Part shown: piece after piece, positions 18,515 through 28,270 of the stretch | How positions within the stretch are numbered: the stretch's first letter is position 1 | Layout of the letters: each line of letters begins with the position of its first letter | Source of the DNA: Mycolicibacterium sp. P9-64 | GTDB lineage: Bacteria > Actinomycetota > Actinomycetes > Mycobacteriales > Mycobacteriaceae | Length of the DNA stretch: 64,000 nucleotides | Direction: 5' to 3' | NCBI RefSeq assembly: GCF_008329605.1 | Contig: NZ_NPKO01000002.1 | Span: 434,001-498,000, forward strand | Notes under the pieces: generated by a model | The model's input: the letters and a program-made list of their open reading frames with translations, nothing else | The model's database searches: none | Told to the model about the DNA's origin: nothing | Program-made: the position numbers and the translations under genes

Positions 18515-21433
18515 CTAGTCCGGGCTGACGAACTTGTCGTTGGGTTCCCGCTCGAGCAGATCACGGACCGCGCGGCGTGGCCCATAGGGTCGCAACATCT
18601 GGCTGGCCGGGCGGGTGCGCACGAGCTGCGGCCACCAGAACCAGCGCCCGAGCAGCGTCGAGATGGCCGGTGTCATGAACGACCGCACGATCAACGTGTC
18701 GAACAGCAGGCCGAGCCCGATCGTGGTGCCGATCTGGCCGAGCACGATCAGATCGCTGAAGATGAACGACGACATGGTGGCGGCGAACACCAAACCGGCG
18801 GCGGTGACGACACCACCGGTACCCGCCATCGCGCGGATGGTGCCGGTCTTCAGCCCTGCGTGTATCTCTTCCTTGAACCGGGATATCAACAGCAGGTTGT
18901 AGTCCGCACCCACCGCCAGCAGCAGGATGACGGCCAGCGCGAGCACGATCCAGTAGAGCTGGATGCCGAACACGTACTGCCACACGAGCACTGACAACCC
19001 GAACGATGCACCAAGCGACAGCGCGACGGTGCCGACGATCACGATGGCGGCGACCAAGCTGCGCGTGATGAACATCATGATGAGCAGGATCAAGCTGAGC
19101 GCAGCCAGCGCCGCGATCAACAGGTCGTACTTGGCCCCGTCTTGAATGTCCTTGTAGGTCGCCGCAGTTCCGGCGACGTAGATCTTGGCGTCGGCCAAAG
19201 GCGTCGCCTTGATCGCATCGAACGCCGAGTTCCTCAGCGCATCGATGTGCGAAATCCCCTCAGGTGTCGCGGGTTTGCCCTCGTGCGTGATGATCATGCG
19301 GGCAGCCTTGCCATCGGCCGACAAGAACAGCTTCAGGCCGCGCTTGAAGTCGGGGTTGTCGAACGCCTCCGGCGGCAGGTAGAAGGAGTCGTCGTTCTTG
19401 GCCTCGTCGAACGCCTTCCCCATCGCGGTGGCGTTCTCCAGTGCCTCTTGGGACTGCGTGTTGGTGCCGTTGGTGGTGGCGAAGTTGGACAGGATCAGGT
19501 CGCGGTTGCGCTCCTGGATCGCCAGCTGCGGCGGCAATAGCGCGACGAGTTGCGGCTGAAGGGCATTGAGCTTGTCCAAGCTCGCCGTGATGTCGGTGAA
19601 CTGGTCGGTGAGTGCGCTGATGCCGTCGAGCGAATCGAAGACCGACCGCAACGCTGCGCACGCCGGGATGTCGAAGCAGTGCGGCTCCCAGTAGAAGTAG
19701 TTGCGCATGGGGCGGAAGAAGTCGTCGAAGTTGGCGAGCTTGTCCCGCAGGTCGTTCACCACCGCGACGGTGTCGTGGAACGCCTTGGTCTGCTCGTCGG
19801 TGGCGGCCGCGCTGGCCTTCTGCAGTGCCAACTGCTGCTTCAGGATGTCGATGGTGTTGTTGATGTCGGCGGCCTGCTTCACCAGATCCTGGGCCCTGGC
19901 CTGCTGGTAGGGCAGGTTCATGATCTGGCTGGCACTGGTCGCGCTGATCTGAAACGGTATGGAGCTGTGCGTGATCGGCACGCCGAGCGGTCGCGTTATC
20001 GATTGCACCAGCGAAATGCCCGGGGTGTGTAGGACGGCCTTCGCGACCCGTTCCAGGATGAGCATGTCGGCAGGGTTGCGCATGTCGTGATCGGTCTCGA
20101 TCATCAACAGCTCGGGATTGAGCCTCGCCTCGGAGAAGTGGCGTTCGGCGGCCGCATAGCCGACGTTGGCAGGTGCGTCCGCGGGCAGATACGGACGGGC
20201 GTCGTAACTGGTCTTGTAGCCGGGAAGGGCGAGCAGGCCGATCAGGGCAAGTGCGATCGTCACCACGAGAATCGGACCGGGCCAGCGGACGATGGCCGTG
20301 CCGATGCGGCGCCAACCACGCGTGCGCAGTTTGCGTTTGGGGTCCATCAGCCCGAAGTGGCTGGCCGCCACCAACACGGCGGGGCCAAGGGTGAGTGCAG
20401 CCCCTAGTGCCACCAGGACGCCGATGGCGGCGGGCACCCCAAGGGTCTGGAAGTAGGGCAGCCGGGTGAAGTACAGGCAGAACACGGCGCCGGCAATCGT
20501 CAGGCCCGAGCCGACGATCACGTGCACGGTTCCCCGGAACATGGTGTAGAACGCTGCTTCTCGTTCCTCGCCGGCCGAACGGGCTTCGTGATAGCGGCCG
20601 ACGACGAATATCGCATAGTCGGTACCCGCGGCTATCGCCAGCAGCGTGAGCAGGTTCGTCGAGTAGGTCGACAGTCCGATGACGCCCGTGTTCGCGAGGT
20701 AGGCGACAACACCACGGGCAGCGGACAACTCGACGAGCACCGTCACCAACACGATGAGCGTGGTGATGATCGAGCGATACACGATGAGCAGCATCACGGC
20801 GATCACCACGAACGTGAGGATGGTGACCTTCTCGGTGCCCTCGCTACCGACCTCGAAGTTGTCGGTGATCAGCGGTGCGGCGCCGGTGACGTAGGCCTTC
20901 ACGCCCTGTGGTGGCGTGGAGTGTTTCACGATGTCGCGCAGCGCATCGACGGACTCGTTGGACAGCGCCTCGCCCTGGTTGCCGGCCAGGTACACCTGCA
21001 CCAGAGCGGCTTTGCCGTCCTTGCTCTGTGAGCCGCCCGCCGTGAGCGGATCTCCCCAGAAGTCCTGAATGTGCTGAACGTGCTTGGTGTCCTGGGCGAT
21101 TCGCTTGACGAGGTCGTCGTAGTATCGGTGCGCCTCGGCACCCAGTGGCTGGTCGCCCTCGAGCACGACCATGGCGGCGCTGTCGGAGTCGTACTCGTTG
21201 AACACCTTGCCGATGTGGCGCATCGCCATGATCGACGGCGAGTCGGCGGCATTCATCGATACCGAGTGCGCAGCGCCGACGACCTCCAGTTGTGGGGCGA
21301 AGATGTTGGTGAACGCGGCGATTCCGACCCAGATGATCATGATCGGCACGGCGAAGCGACGGATGTTGCGCGCCATCCACGAGCCCTGAACGCCAGTCTC
21401 GACGGTGGGCTCCTCCACGCGGTGCTCGCTCAT
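18515..21433 (-). CDS. MmpL-family RND lipid transporter
   Basis: 972-aa inner-membrane protein of the mycobacterial MmpL group, which exports lipids or siderophores. ATG at 21433 overlaps the MmpS stop (ATGA). It has helix 1 at about 20-40, a large periplasmic loop, the helix block with [23 protein letters not shown] (the conserved proton-relay Asp-Tyr region), a second long loop with coiled-coil character, and the second block [17 protein letters not shown]-terminal [16 protein letters not shown] is typical. Two MMPL domains indicate the full-length form. Substrate cannot be assigned. Confidence 0.93.
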   Translation of the reverse strand: MSEHRVEEPTVETGVQGSWMARNIRRFAVPIMIIWVGIAAFTNIFAPQLEVVGAAHSVSMNAADSPSIMAMRHIGKVFNEYDSDSAAMVVLEGDQPLGAEAHRYYDDLVKRIAQDTKHVQHIQDFWGDPLTAGGSQSKDGKAALVQVYLAGNQGEALSNESVDALRDIVKHSTPPQGVKAYVTGAAPLITDNFEVGSEGTEKVTILTFVVIAVMLLIVYRSIITTLIVLVTVLVELSAARGVVAYLANTGVIGLSTYSTNLLTLLAIAAGTDYAIFVVGRYHEARSAGEEREAAFYTMFRGTVHVIVGSGLTIAGAVFCLYFTRLPYFQTLGVPAAIGVLVALGAALTLGPAVLVAASHFGLMDPKRKLRTRGWRRIGTAIVRWPGPILVVTIALALIGLLALPGYKTSYDARPYLPADAPANVGYAAAERHFSEARLNPELLMIETDHDMRNPADMLILERVAKAVLHTPGISLVQSITRPLGVPITHSSIPFQISATSASQIMNLPYQQARAQDLVKQAADINNTIDILKQQLALQKASAAATDEQTKAFHDTVAVVNDLRDKLANFDDFFRPMRNYFYWEPHCFDIPACAALRSVFDSLDGISALTDQFTDITASLDKLNALQPQLVALLPPQLAIQERNRDLILSNFATTNGTNTQSQEALENATAMGKAFDEAKNDDSFYLPPEAFDNPDFKRGLKLFLSADGKAARMIITHEGKPATPEGISHIDALRNSAFDAIKATPLADAKIYVAGTAATYKDIQDGAKYDLLIAALAALSLILLIMMFITRSLVAAIVIVGTVALSLGASFGLSVLVWQYVFGIQLYWIVLALAVILLLAVGADYNLLLISRFKEEIHAGLKTGTIRAMAGTGGVVTAAGLVFAATMSSFIFSDLIVLGQIGTTIGLGLLFDTLIVRSFMTPAISTLLGRWFWWPQLVRTRPASQMLRPYGPRRAVRDLLEREPNDKFVSPD

Positions 21434-21936
21434 GCGGACTTGTCCAGGCAGGCGATGTAGCCGTTCACGTTGTTGGTGGACCTTTCGTCCTTGACGATGC
21501 CGTTGACCGTGATGCGGCAACCGATCGTGGCCCCGTCACCCTGTGCGCGAAGGTCGGCGAAGAGTGTCGGATCGGTCGTCGTGAGCGGGTGCGACCACGG
21601 CAGGGGCACGTTGTCGACGCGCTGGGGCTGGGCGTCTTTGTCCAGGAAGTTGATGGTGGCCGTGGATCGTGGGGACCCGAACACCTCGAACAGCACGCGC
21701 TTGGGGTTGTAGTCGGAGTTCTCCAGCGAATCGGCGCTAGGCCGAGAGACGACGTTATTGGTGCCGAAGATGCCGTTGAGTCGATAGACGGCAAACGACG
21801 TGGTGGCTACCACCAAGACGGCGACCAGCACCATCCATCGTTGCCGGACCAGGCTGCCGATCGAGAACCTCTTCAACCCCTGGCCTTTCGACAACCGGTC
21901 ACCCCGAACGCGGCGGCGCTGACTTGCTCGCGACAC
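21430..21936 (-). CDS. MmpS-family membrane accessory protein
   Basis: 168 aa with one N-terminal membrane anchor ([20 protein letters not shown]) and a periplasmic beta domain ending [29 protein letters not shown], typical of MmpS partners of MmpL pumps. The GTG at 21936 gives a basic 30-residue leader longer than usual. TTG codons further in could be the real start. Translationally coupled to mmpL and located 122 bp downstream of the tetR stop, so regulated by it in all likelihood. Confidence 0.88.
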   Translation of the reverse strand: MSRASQRRRVRGDRLSKGQGLKRFSIGSLVRQRWMVLVAVLVVATTSFAVYRLNGIFGTNNVVSRPSADSLENSDYNPKRVLFEVFGSPRSTATINFLDKDAQPQRVDNVPLPWSHPLTTTDPTLFADLRAQGDGATIGCRITVNGIVKDERSTNNVNGYIACLDKSA

Positions 21937-22036
21937 TGCGGAGCAAGACTAACTATCAGCGAAACGGTACGGTACGGGACCGGTGCCTGCAAGTCTTGAC
22001 TTTTGCTACTTGAGCTGCGCAAAGCGCAACATTTGG

Positions 22037-22055
22037 AACGTCAGAAATTGACGTT
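22037..22055. promoter_or_regulatory. Probable TetR operator upstream of mmpS
   Basis: AACGTCA-GAAAT-TGACGTT is a 7-bp perfect inverted repeat with a 5-bp spacer, just beyond the tetR stop and about 100 bp before the mmpS start. The size and symmetry suit a TetR dimer. Confidence 0.55.
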
Positions 22056-22057
22056 GA

Positions 22058-22645
22058 CTAACCAATTCGACGTGTTAGAGAGGGCAGCAAAACCTCGTCG
22101 ACGAGGGTCTGCACCGTGAGTGCGGTTGGCGGCCGGTTCTGGGCGATGGACCGGAAGATCAGGTACCCGGGCAGCACGTCCCACAGCTCGTCACTCATGG
22201 CGGCCTCGTCGATCTCGCCGCGGGCGACGGCCTGCTCGAGGACGTACCGGATCACGGCCCTCCGCTGAACGATGAACTCGTGCTCGAACGCTTCGTTGAG
22301 TGCGGGATTGTTCGACAGCTCCACCAGTACGGCGCGGAGGGTGGCCGCGTGCTGATTGCAATGCTCGAGGATGGTCTCCCCGAGCTGCAGCAGGTCTTCC
22401 CGCAACGTGCCGGTGTCGGGTGCGACGGCGGCATGGCGAATGCCCTCGATGAACGCGGCGAGCACCAACTCGGCCTTCGTCGGCCAGCGCCGGTACACCG
22501 TGGCCTTGCTGGCCTGAGCCGTCGTCGCCACCGCGTCCAACGTCAACCGGTCGTAGCCGTTTTGCTGCAACAGCTGCAACGTGACAGCCAGCAGCTCCGC
22601 CTCCCGTGGAGTCCACGGTGAGGCGTCCACGGGACGGCCGGACAT
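22058..22645 (-). CDS. TetR-family transcriptional regulator
   Basis: 195 aa. The N-terminal helix-turn-helix LTLDAVATTAQASKATVYRRWPTKAELVLAAF is classical TetR. The C-terminal part (about residues 75-190) resembles the TetR_C ligand domain found beside MmpS/MmpL pumps. ATG at 22645 is chosen. The much longer frame upstream only mirrors the ligase gene. It starts 20 bp after the ligase stop and is followed by mmpS-mmpL on the same strand, so it is most likely the local repressor of that exporter. Confidence 0.9.
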   Translation of the reverse strand: MSGRPVDASPWTPREAELLAVTLQLLQQNGYDRLTLDAVATTAQASKATVYRRWPTKAELVLAAFIEGIRHAAVAPDTGTLREDLLQLGETILEHCNQHAATLRAVLVELSNNPALNEAFEHEFIVQRRAVIRYVLEQAVARGEIDEAAMSDELWDVLPGYLIFRSIAQNRPPTALTVQTLVDEVLLPSLTRRIG

Positions 22646-22664
22646 ACGCGACACAGGGGACACC

Positions 22665-23741
22665 CTAGAACCCACCCCCGGTGCCGAGTCTGGGAAGTAT
22701 GTCGACGAGGTTGAACGCGACCGGTTGCTCCAGTTGGGCATAGGTGCAGGAGCGTGGGTCGCGGTCTGGTCGCCACCGGTTGAATTGTGCTGTGTGACGG
22801 AATCTTTCGCCTTCCATGTGGTCGTAGCGAACCTCGACCACACGCTCGGGACGCAGTGGCGTGAACGACAGATCCTTTCCCGCATTCCAGCGCGAGCCCT
22901 CGTTCTTGCGAGGCGTTCGCTGCGCGGCGTCGTGCGCAGCCCAGTTCCACGGGTGGCGATCGAAAGTCGTGACCAACGGCGCAAGCTCGGCGAACAAACT
23001 TTGCCGGGTGGCCATCGGAAATGCCCCGATGACGCCGACGGACGCCAGCGCACCGTCGTCCCGGTAGAGGCCGAGCAGCAGTGACCCGATTGCCTCGTCG
23101 TTGGACTTGTGCACGCGGTAGCGCGCGACCACGCAGTCCGCGGTGCGCACGTGCTTGATCTTGAACATGACGCGCTTGTCCGGCTGATAGGTGACCGTCG
23201 GCGGCTTGGCGATCACCCCGTCCAGGCCTGCACCCTCGAATTCCGAGAACCATTTCTGAGCCGTCGCCGGATCGGTGGTGAGGGGGGTGACATGGAACGA
23301 CGGGCCGCAGCCGGCCAGCGCGTCGGTCAGCGCGGCGCGGCGCTCGCTGAACGGCCGGCCGGTGTAGTCGTCGTCGCCGAGGGCGAGCAGGTCGAAGGCG
23401 ACGAATGACGCCGGCGTCTTCTCGGCGAGCATCCGGACGCGGCTATCGGCAGGGTGAATGCGCTGTTGGAGCGCCTCGAAGTCCAGGCCGTGGGCGCCCG
23501 CGATGACGATCTCCCCGTCGATGACACATCTGTCCGGTAGTTCGGCGATGGCCGCCGCGACCACTTCGGGGAAGTACCGGGTCAGTGGCCGCTCGTTGCG
23601 GCTGCCGAGTTCGACGGTGTCCCCGTCGCGGAAGCAGATCGATCGGAAGCCGTCCCACTTCGGCTCGTACCAGGAACCGGGAGGGATCGACGGCACCGAC
23701 TTGGCCAGCATCGGCGAGACAGGCGGCACGAGGGGCAACAC
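22665..23741 (-). CDS. ATP-dependent DNA ligase, LigC type
   Basis: 358-aa minimal ligase. Adenylated Lys is in YEPKWDGFR (motif I KxDG). Motif III-like SFVAFDLLAL, motif IV GLDGVIAK and motif V MFKIKHVRTADCVV are followed by an OB-fold domain ending FRHTAQFNRWRPDRDPRSCTYAQLE. In mycobacteria LigC enzymes provide backup end-joining and repair. A second, clearly paralogous ligase lies on the opposite strand at 24573. The pair with the polymerase-domain gene recalls the Rv3731/Rv3730c arrangement (from memory). Confidence 0.92.
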   Translation of the reverse strand: MLPLVPPVSPMLAKSVPSIPPGSWYEPKWDGFRSICFRDGDTVELGSRNERPLTRYFPEVVAAAIAELPDRCVIDGEIVIAGAHGLDFEALQQRIHPADSRVRMLAEKTPASFVAFDLLALGDDDYTGRPFSERRAALTDALAGCGPSFHVTPLTTDPATAQKWFSEFEGAGLDGVIAKPPTVTYQPDKRVMFKIKHVRTADCVVARYRVHKSNDEAIGSLLLGLYRDDGALASVGVIGAFPMATRQSLFAELAPLVTTFDRHPWNWAAHDAAQRTPRKNEGSRWNAGKDLSFTPLRPERVVEVRYDHMEGERFRHTAQFNRWRPDRDPRSCTYAQLEQPVAFNLVDILPRLGTGGGF

Positions 23742-23908
23742 GGGGCCCTACATTGCCCGACGCCGCAGGTCTGAAACGGCAATTGATTGGTTTTGCGCCA
23801 TCTCCCGGTCGCCGTCGCGAATGGATGGGCAGCGGGGACACCAGTCGACGGCGATTGCAGTAACCGCTAAACATCAAAAATAGGGTTACGGTAAATGGGG
23901 GGGGTGCA

Positions 23909-24499
23909 GTGACGAAATGGGCGCAACAGCACTTCATCGGTGGGCATCCTGCGATCGACCTCGCGAACGCGGTGTTCAACCGGCGGGTGCCAGAACCGGA
24001 TAACGAGCTACTCAAATCGGCGCGCGACATCGGCAACTGGGTGAAGGCCTCAGGGCTTGCCGGTGCCACGGAGGCCGAGGCAGTCGCCGGGATAGCGGGT
24101 GAGTCCTTCGTCGAGGGGATCCACGCGGTGAGGGAGGCCACGGCCCAGATCTTCGGGTCGATCGCCGCGAAGGAGGCTCTCGCAACGGAGGAATTGTGCC
24201 TCCTCTGCGTGTCTGCGGCGAGCGGGCTTGCCGGCGGCGCAATCGAACTGGACGGCGCCACGCCCCATCTCGCCCTTGCCCGGTGGCGGGACCCCGACGC
24301 CGTCACGGCCGCCCTGGCCATGCTCGCGATCGAAGCCTTCTTCACCCTGCCGCGCGAACGGCTGCGGTCCTGCCCCCGCTGCGGCTGGCTGTTTCTCGAC
24401 ACGTCGCGCGGTGGCAAGCGTCGTTGGTGCAGCATGCAGGTCTGCGGAAACCGCGAGAAGGTCTCGCGCCACAGGCAGGATGCCTTGACCGGGCGATGA
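23909..24499 (+). CDS. CGNR zinc-finger protein with ABATE-like N-terminal domain
   Basis: 196 aa. The N-terminal half (HFIGGHPAIDLANAVFNRR) is the stress-associated ABATE-type domain. The C-terminal CPRCGWLFLDTSRGGKRRWCSMQVCGNREK is the CGNR treble-clef zinc finger, probably DNA- or RNA-binding. It starts with GTG directly after a G-rich run that can serve as ribosome site. It lies between two ligase genes, divergent from the first and 73 bp upstream of the second. Family members are usually transcription-factor-like. The actual role is not known. Confidence 0.87.
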   Translation: MTKWAQQHFIGGHPAIDLANAVFNRRVPEPDNELLKSARDIGNWVKASGLAGATEAEAVAGIAGESFVEGIHAVREATAQIFGSIAAKEALATEELCLLCVSAASGLAGGAIELDGATPHLALARWRDPDAVTAALAMLAIEAFFTLPRERLRSCPRCGWLFLDTSRGGKRRWCSMQVCGNREKVSRHRQDALTGR

Positions 24500-24506
24500 C
24501 GTCGAG

Positions 24507-24544
24507 CGATGACACTTCAACCGATGACACTTCAACCGATGACA
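24507..24544 (+). repeat. 15-bp tandem repeat between CGNR gene and ligase
   Basis: CGATGACACTTCAAC occurs twice in tandem (24507-24521, 24522-24536) and a partial third copy follows (to 24544). It lies in the leader of the ligase gene and includes no recognisable promoter hexamers. Confidence 0.75.
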
Positions 24545-24572
24545 ATGCCCGACCTGCCGGGTCTGCACCGGC

Positions 24573-25679
24573 ATGGACGCAATAATGGGCCAGGTGGATC
24601 TCCCCGTGCAGCCACCCGTCGATCCGATGCTGGCCAAGGCCGCGGAGAAGGTGCCCGACGAACCCGGGGTGTGGTCGTACGAGCCCAAGTGGGACGGGTT
24701 CCGCGCGCTGGTGTTCCGCGACGGCGACGAGGTAGTGGTGCTCTCGCGTAGCGGCAAGGACCTCGGTCGTTACTTCCCCGAGCTCGTCGACTCGCTACGC
24801 GACGAGCTGGCGCCGCGCTGCGTGCTCGACGGCGAGGTCGTGGTGCCGCGTGAGATCGCTGCGGACGCGAGGAACAATGAAACCAAAAGCAGGATCCGGC
24901 TGGACTGGGAGTCGCTGAGCCAGCGCATCCACCCCGCCGAGAGCCGAATCAAGATGCTCGCCGAGCAGACCCCCGCGCACTTCATCGGATTCGACGCGTT
25001 GGCCACCGGCGACCGCTCGCTATTGAGCGAGCCGTTCCGAGAACGCAGGCAGGCGTTGGTCGATCTGGTCGGCGACCGGCTTTCCCTTGAACAGCGCCGC
25101 TGCCACGTCACGCGGACCACCGAGGATCCCGAGCTCGGAACGCATTGGTTGACGACGTTCGAAGGTGCCGGCCTGGACGGGGTGATAGCCAAGCGCCTCG
25201 ACGGTCGGTACGTGCCCGGCAAGCGCGAGATGGTCAAGGTCAAGCACAAGCGCGACGCGGACTGCGTGGCCATCGGCTACCGGATTCACAAGAGTGGCGA
25301 CGGCGTCGGTTCGGTTCTGCTCGGCCTGTATCGCGATGACGGTGAACTGCAGATGGTCGGTGGCGCTGCGTCTTTCAGTGTCAAGGACAGGTCGGTGATG
25401 CTCGCCGATCTCGAGCCCCTGCGCGAGGGTGACCAGGTCAACGACGGCGAGCCGTCGCGGTGGAACTCCGCAGCCGACAAGCGCTGGATTCCGGTGCGGC
25501 CCGAGAAGGTCGCCGAGGTGGCGTACGACCAGATGGAAGGCAACACCGTTCACGGTCAACGGTTCCGGCACGCCGTGAAGTTCGTCAGGTGGCGGCCCGA
25601 CCGCGACCCGCGCAGCTGCACCTTCGATCAGCTCGATGCGCCGCTGAACTACGACCTGTCCCACGTGTTGGAGTCATGA
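24573..25679 (+). CDS. Second ATP-dependent DNA ligase, LigC type
   Basis: 368 aa, paralogue of the minus-strand ligase. Motif I YEPKWDGFRALVF, DGEVVVPRE (motif III), GLDGVIAKRLDG (motif IV), VKVKHKRDADCVAIGY (motif V) and the C-terminal OB fold are all present. It carries an insertion relative to the first ligase (EIAADARNNETKSRIR). ATG at 24573 or the next in-frame ATG at 24585 are both possible. The polymerase-domain gene begins one base after its stop, so ligase and polymerase are co-translated, a compact end-joining module. Confidence 0.92.
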   Translation: MDAIMGQVDLPVQPPVDPMLAKAAEKVPDEPGVWSYEPKWDGFRALVFRDGDEVVVLSRSGKDLGRYFPELVDSLRDELAPRCVLDGEVVVPREIAADARNNETKSRIRLDWESLSQRIHPAESRIKMLAEQTPAHFIGFDALATGDRSLLSEPFRERRQALVDLVGDRLSLEQRRCHVTRTTEDPELGTHWLTTFEGAGLDGVIAKRLDGRYVPGKREMVKVKHKRDADCVAIGYRIHKSGDGVGSVLLGLYRDDGELQMVGGAASFSVKDRSVMLADLEPLREGDQVNDGEPSRWNSAADKRWIPVRPEKVAEVAYDQMEGNTVHGQRFRHAVKFVRWRPDRDPRSCTFDQLDAPLNYDLSHVLES

Positions 25680-25680
25680 A

Positions 25681-26802
25681 ATGGCCAGTCCTGCGACAGA
25701 AGTTGACGTCGACGGGGTGGCCGTCCGGCTGACCAGCCCGGACAAGGTGTACTACCCAAAGCTCGGCGCGGATGGCACCAAGCGCAAGGTCTTCGACTAC
25801 TACCTCGCGGTCGCGCAGCCGATGCTCGCCGCCCTTCGAGACCGTCCCACGCACCTGCAGCGGTTCCCCGACGGGATCGACGGTGAGGAGATCTACCAGA
25901 AACGTGTTCCCGCAAAGCATCCCGATTATCTGGAGACCTGTAGGGTGACGTTTCCGTCCGGGCGCACCGCGGATGCGCTGAAAGTGACGCACCCGTCGGC
26001 TATCGCGTGGGCGGCACAGATGGGCACCATCACCTTCCATCCATGGCAGGTGCGCTGTCCGGATACCGAGCACCCCGACGAGCTGCGCATCGACCTGGAC
26101 CCACAGCCGGGCACCGCGTTCGCCAACGCGAGCGAGATCGCCGTCGGCGTCCTCAAGCCCGTCCTCGACGAGCTCGGCATCGTCGGCTACCCGAAGACTT
26201 CGGGCGGTCGCGGCGTGCACGTGTTCATCAGGATCAAGCCGGACTGGGACTTCATCGCGGTACGTCGGGCAGGCATCGCGCTGGCACGCGAGGTCGAGCG
26301 CCGCGCGCCGGACGCGGTGACCACGTCGTGGTGGAAGGAGGAGCGGGGCGAAAGGTTGTTCATCGACTACAACCAGAACGCGCGCGACCGCACCTTCGCG
26401 TCGGCCTACTCGGCGCGCCGCACCGAGATCGCCACGGTGTCAACACCATTGAGCTGGGATGAGCTGGCCGATGCCGACCCGGACGACTACACCATCACCA
26501 CGGTGCCGGACCTGGTGGCCAAGCGCGACGACCCGTGGGCCGACATCGACACGAAAGCACACTCCATCGAACCGCTGCTGGAGATGGTCGCGGCCGACGA
26601 GGAGCGCGGCCTCGGCGACCTGCCGTACCCGCCCGAGTTCTCTAGGAAGTGGGTATGTGCGGGCGTGTCGTGGCAGGCCGAGGCGAATTCCGGCCTACGG
26701 TCCAGTGGTGCTCTCCGCTGCCGCGCCAGCAGAGCGGTGGACAGTACTCACAACCACCGGTTGCGAGACCTGGCCTGCCGGGTACTCGGACGTATTGGAT
26801 GA
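25681..26802 (+). CDS. LigD-type polymerase/primase domain protein with replaced C-terminus
   Basis: PolDom (archaeo-eukaryotic primase fold) protein that adds nucleotides at broken ends. HPDELRIDLDPQPG carries the catalytic Asp pair DLD, TSGGRGVHVFIRIKP the conserved SGGxGxH motif, and RLFIDYNQNARDRT the third block. Homology stops at DLPYPPEF (about 26640). The usual ending (PKMPGEP...RVQPSR, seen in the second copy at 41254) is missing, replaced by about 50 unrelated residues that run into the recombinase genes. The core catalytic residues remain. Whether the lost tail matters is unknown. The junction is the likely left end of the island. Confidence 0.88.
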   Translation: MASPATEVDVDGVAVRLTSPDKVYYPKLGADGTKRKVFDYYLAVAQPMLAALRDRPTHLQRFPDGIDGEEIYQKRVPAKHPDYLETCRVTFPSGRTADALKVTHPSAIAWAAQMGTITFHPWQVRCPDTEHPDELRIDLDPQPGTAFANASEIAVGVLKPVLDELGIVGYPKTSGGRGVHVFIRIKPDWDFIAVRRAGIALAREVERRAPDAVTTSWWKEERGERLFIDYNQNARDRTFASAYSARRTEIATVSTPLSWDELADADPDDYTITTVPDLVAKRDDPWADIDTKAHSIEPLLEMVAADEERGLGDLPYPPEFSRKWVCAGVSWQAEANSGLRSSGALRCRASRAVDSTHNHRLRDLACRVLGRIG

Positions 26803-28270
26803 CTCAAGGCAAGTAGTCGCATCCGATCGTCGGCTGAGGGTCGCGGAGGGAACACCGATCCTGCTATCGAGTAACGGCGAACTCGACGAATGGCTGGTGC
26901 TCTACTTCAATTCATGCCCGGAGTTCATTTCGTTGGACTTGTCGTCCCGCAAGACGTATGCCCGCGAGATCGCCACGTGGTGCGGCTTCCTAGGAAAACA
27001 GCTCGAACCGCTGACGTGGCTGGAAGCTACAGAAGACGACTTCATCGACTTCAAGATTCGCCGAACCGATCACCTTCAGTTCGCCGACTCGGTGGCGGGA
27101 TCGACATGGAACAAGGCCGTCTTTGCGCTCAGAGGCTTGTACGACTGGGCTGTGGCCCACAAGATTCCGATCACGCTGCACGGCCCCGTTATCGGTGCGA
27201 GTCCAGTGCCGGGCGGGCGGGGCGCGTTGAGGGTGCCCGGGGCAAGGGTCAACACGGCGCTGGTTCGCAAAGAAAGAGATCGGTGGATCGTTCCGGGAAC
27301 GTACCGGCTATGGCGTGACGTCGGCTTGCGGGGCCGCGGCGTCGAGCGTGTCGGTGCCGGTCAGTGGCGCGCCGCTGGCGACGACAAATCTTGTCGCGTC
27401 CGTAATTCTTTGCGCAACACAGCATTCACCGACTTCGTATACTCAACAGGTTTACGCGTGCAGGAAGCGGGTGCGCTCCTGCTGGTGGAATTGCCATCCA
27501 AGAATGTGGTTGAGGCCAAGCTGCCTGCGGCGATCGCTAAGTACGGCAAGGCGCGGATGTGGTACGCGGCGCCGACTGTGACTCGGACACTGCGCAGCTA
27601 TGTGACCGTAGGCCGTGCCGCTGCAGTCCGCCGGGCGGTACGCGAGGGACGGTACGACGTGATTGAAGACATCATCTGGGTCACGGAGGTTCGGCGAACT
27701 CGTAAGGGAACGTTCGAAGTTGTCCGAGACGACGGGGTCGTCACATCACTAAACACGATGAAGCCAGCTATGCGGCGACGTCTGTTCTGGATTCGCGATG
27801 GGCGCCCTGAACCGATGGCATTGTGGCTCAACGAGGGCGGAATGCCGTTCCACCACGAGTCATGGATCGGCGTATTTGAGGGTGCCAACGACCGACTCTG
27901 GGCGGGCATTGAAGCTACTGGGGCGGCGGACAGCGACGAACTGACGGTGACCCCGCACTCGCTGCGCTTCAGCTTCGCGCTGGCCTTGGCAGTCCGATTG
28001 CACCAGCGCCTTGACGATATGCACGGGTGGGATGAGGGCGTCGCTTACGGGGACGGGTCACGGTATGAGGAAGTGTTTCGAACGGTGAAGGACGTGTTGG
28101 GGCATAGATCCGTAGAGACGACTCGGAGCACTTACATGCCCCGCGTGCAGCGGCTGCGATTTGATCGATTGTTCGGCTCCTCGAACGCCGACGCGACCAT
28201 TGGCGACCTGGTGTCTTCGTTGGCGCAAGACCTTGCGGAGGTTCGCGATCTGACTGGGGGCGATGGATGA
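26705..28270 (+). CDS. Tyrosine recombinase/integrase (first of three)
   Basis: Large site-specific recombinase. An N-terminal SAM-like core-binding domain is suggested by DLSSRKTYAREIATWCGFLG. The C-terminal catalytic domain shows the first Arg in FTDFVYSTGLRVQEAGAL, HSLRFSFAL for HxxR, and LGHRSVETTRSTYMPRV with the nucleophile Tyr. The start is uncertain: GTG at 26705 is taken because upstream codons overlap the polymerase gene in another frame, and TTG at 26795 is an alternative. Base composition is less GC-biased than the flanks. Ends in a 4-bp overlap with the next recombinase. Confidence 0.85.
   Translation: MVLSAAAPAERWTVLTTTGCETWPAGYSDVLDDSRQVVASDRRLRVAEGTPILLSSNGELDEWLVLYFNSCPEFISLDLSSRKTYAREIATWCGFLGKQLEPLTWLEATEDDFIDFKIRRTDHLQFADSVAGSTWNKAVFALRGLYDWAVAHKIPITLHGPVIGASPVPGGRGALRVPGARVNTALVRKERDRWIVPGTYRLWRDVGLRGRGVERVGAGQWRAAGDDKSCRVRNSLRNTAFTDFVYSTGLRVQEAGALLLVELPSKNVVEAKLPAAIAKYGKARMWYAAPTVTRTLRSYVTVGRAAAVRRAVREGRYDVIEDIIWVTEVRRTRKGTFEVVRDDGVVTSLNTMKPAMRRRLFWIRDGRPEPMALWLNEGGMPFHHESWIGVFEGANDRLWAGIEATGAADSDELTVTPHSLRFSFALALAVRLHQRLDDMHGWDEGVAYGDGSRYEEVFRTVKDVLGHRSVETTRSTYMPRVQRLRFDRLFGSSNADATIGDLVSSLAQDLAEVRDLTGGDG

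Noticed and set aside
24507..24544. CRISPR-like repeats
   Set aside because: Only two and a half 15-bp copies in direct tandem, without spacers.
26459..26704. Extended N-terminus of the first recombinase
   Set aside because: These codons overlap the PolDom gene in another frame and are Arg/Thr/Ser/Pro-rich shadow sequence. A later start fits better.
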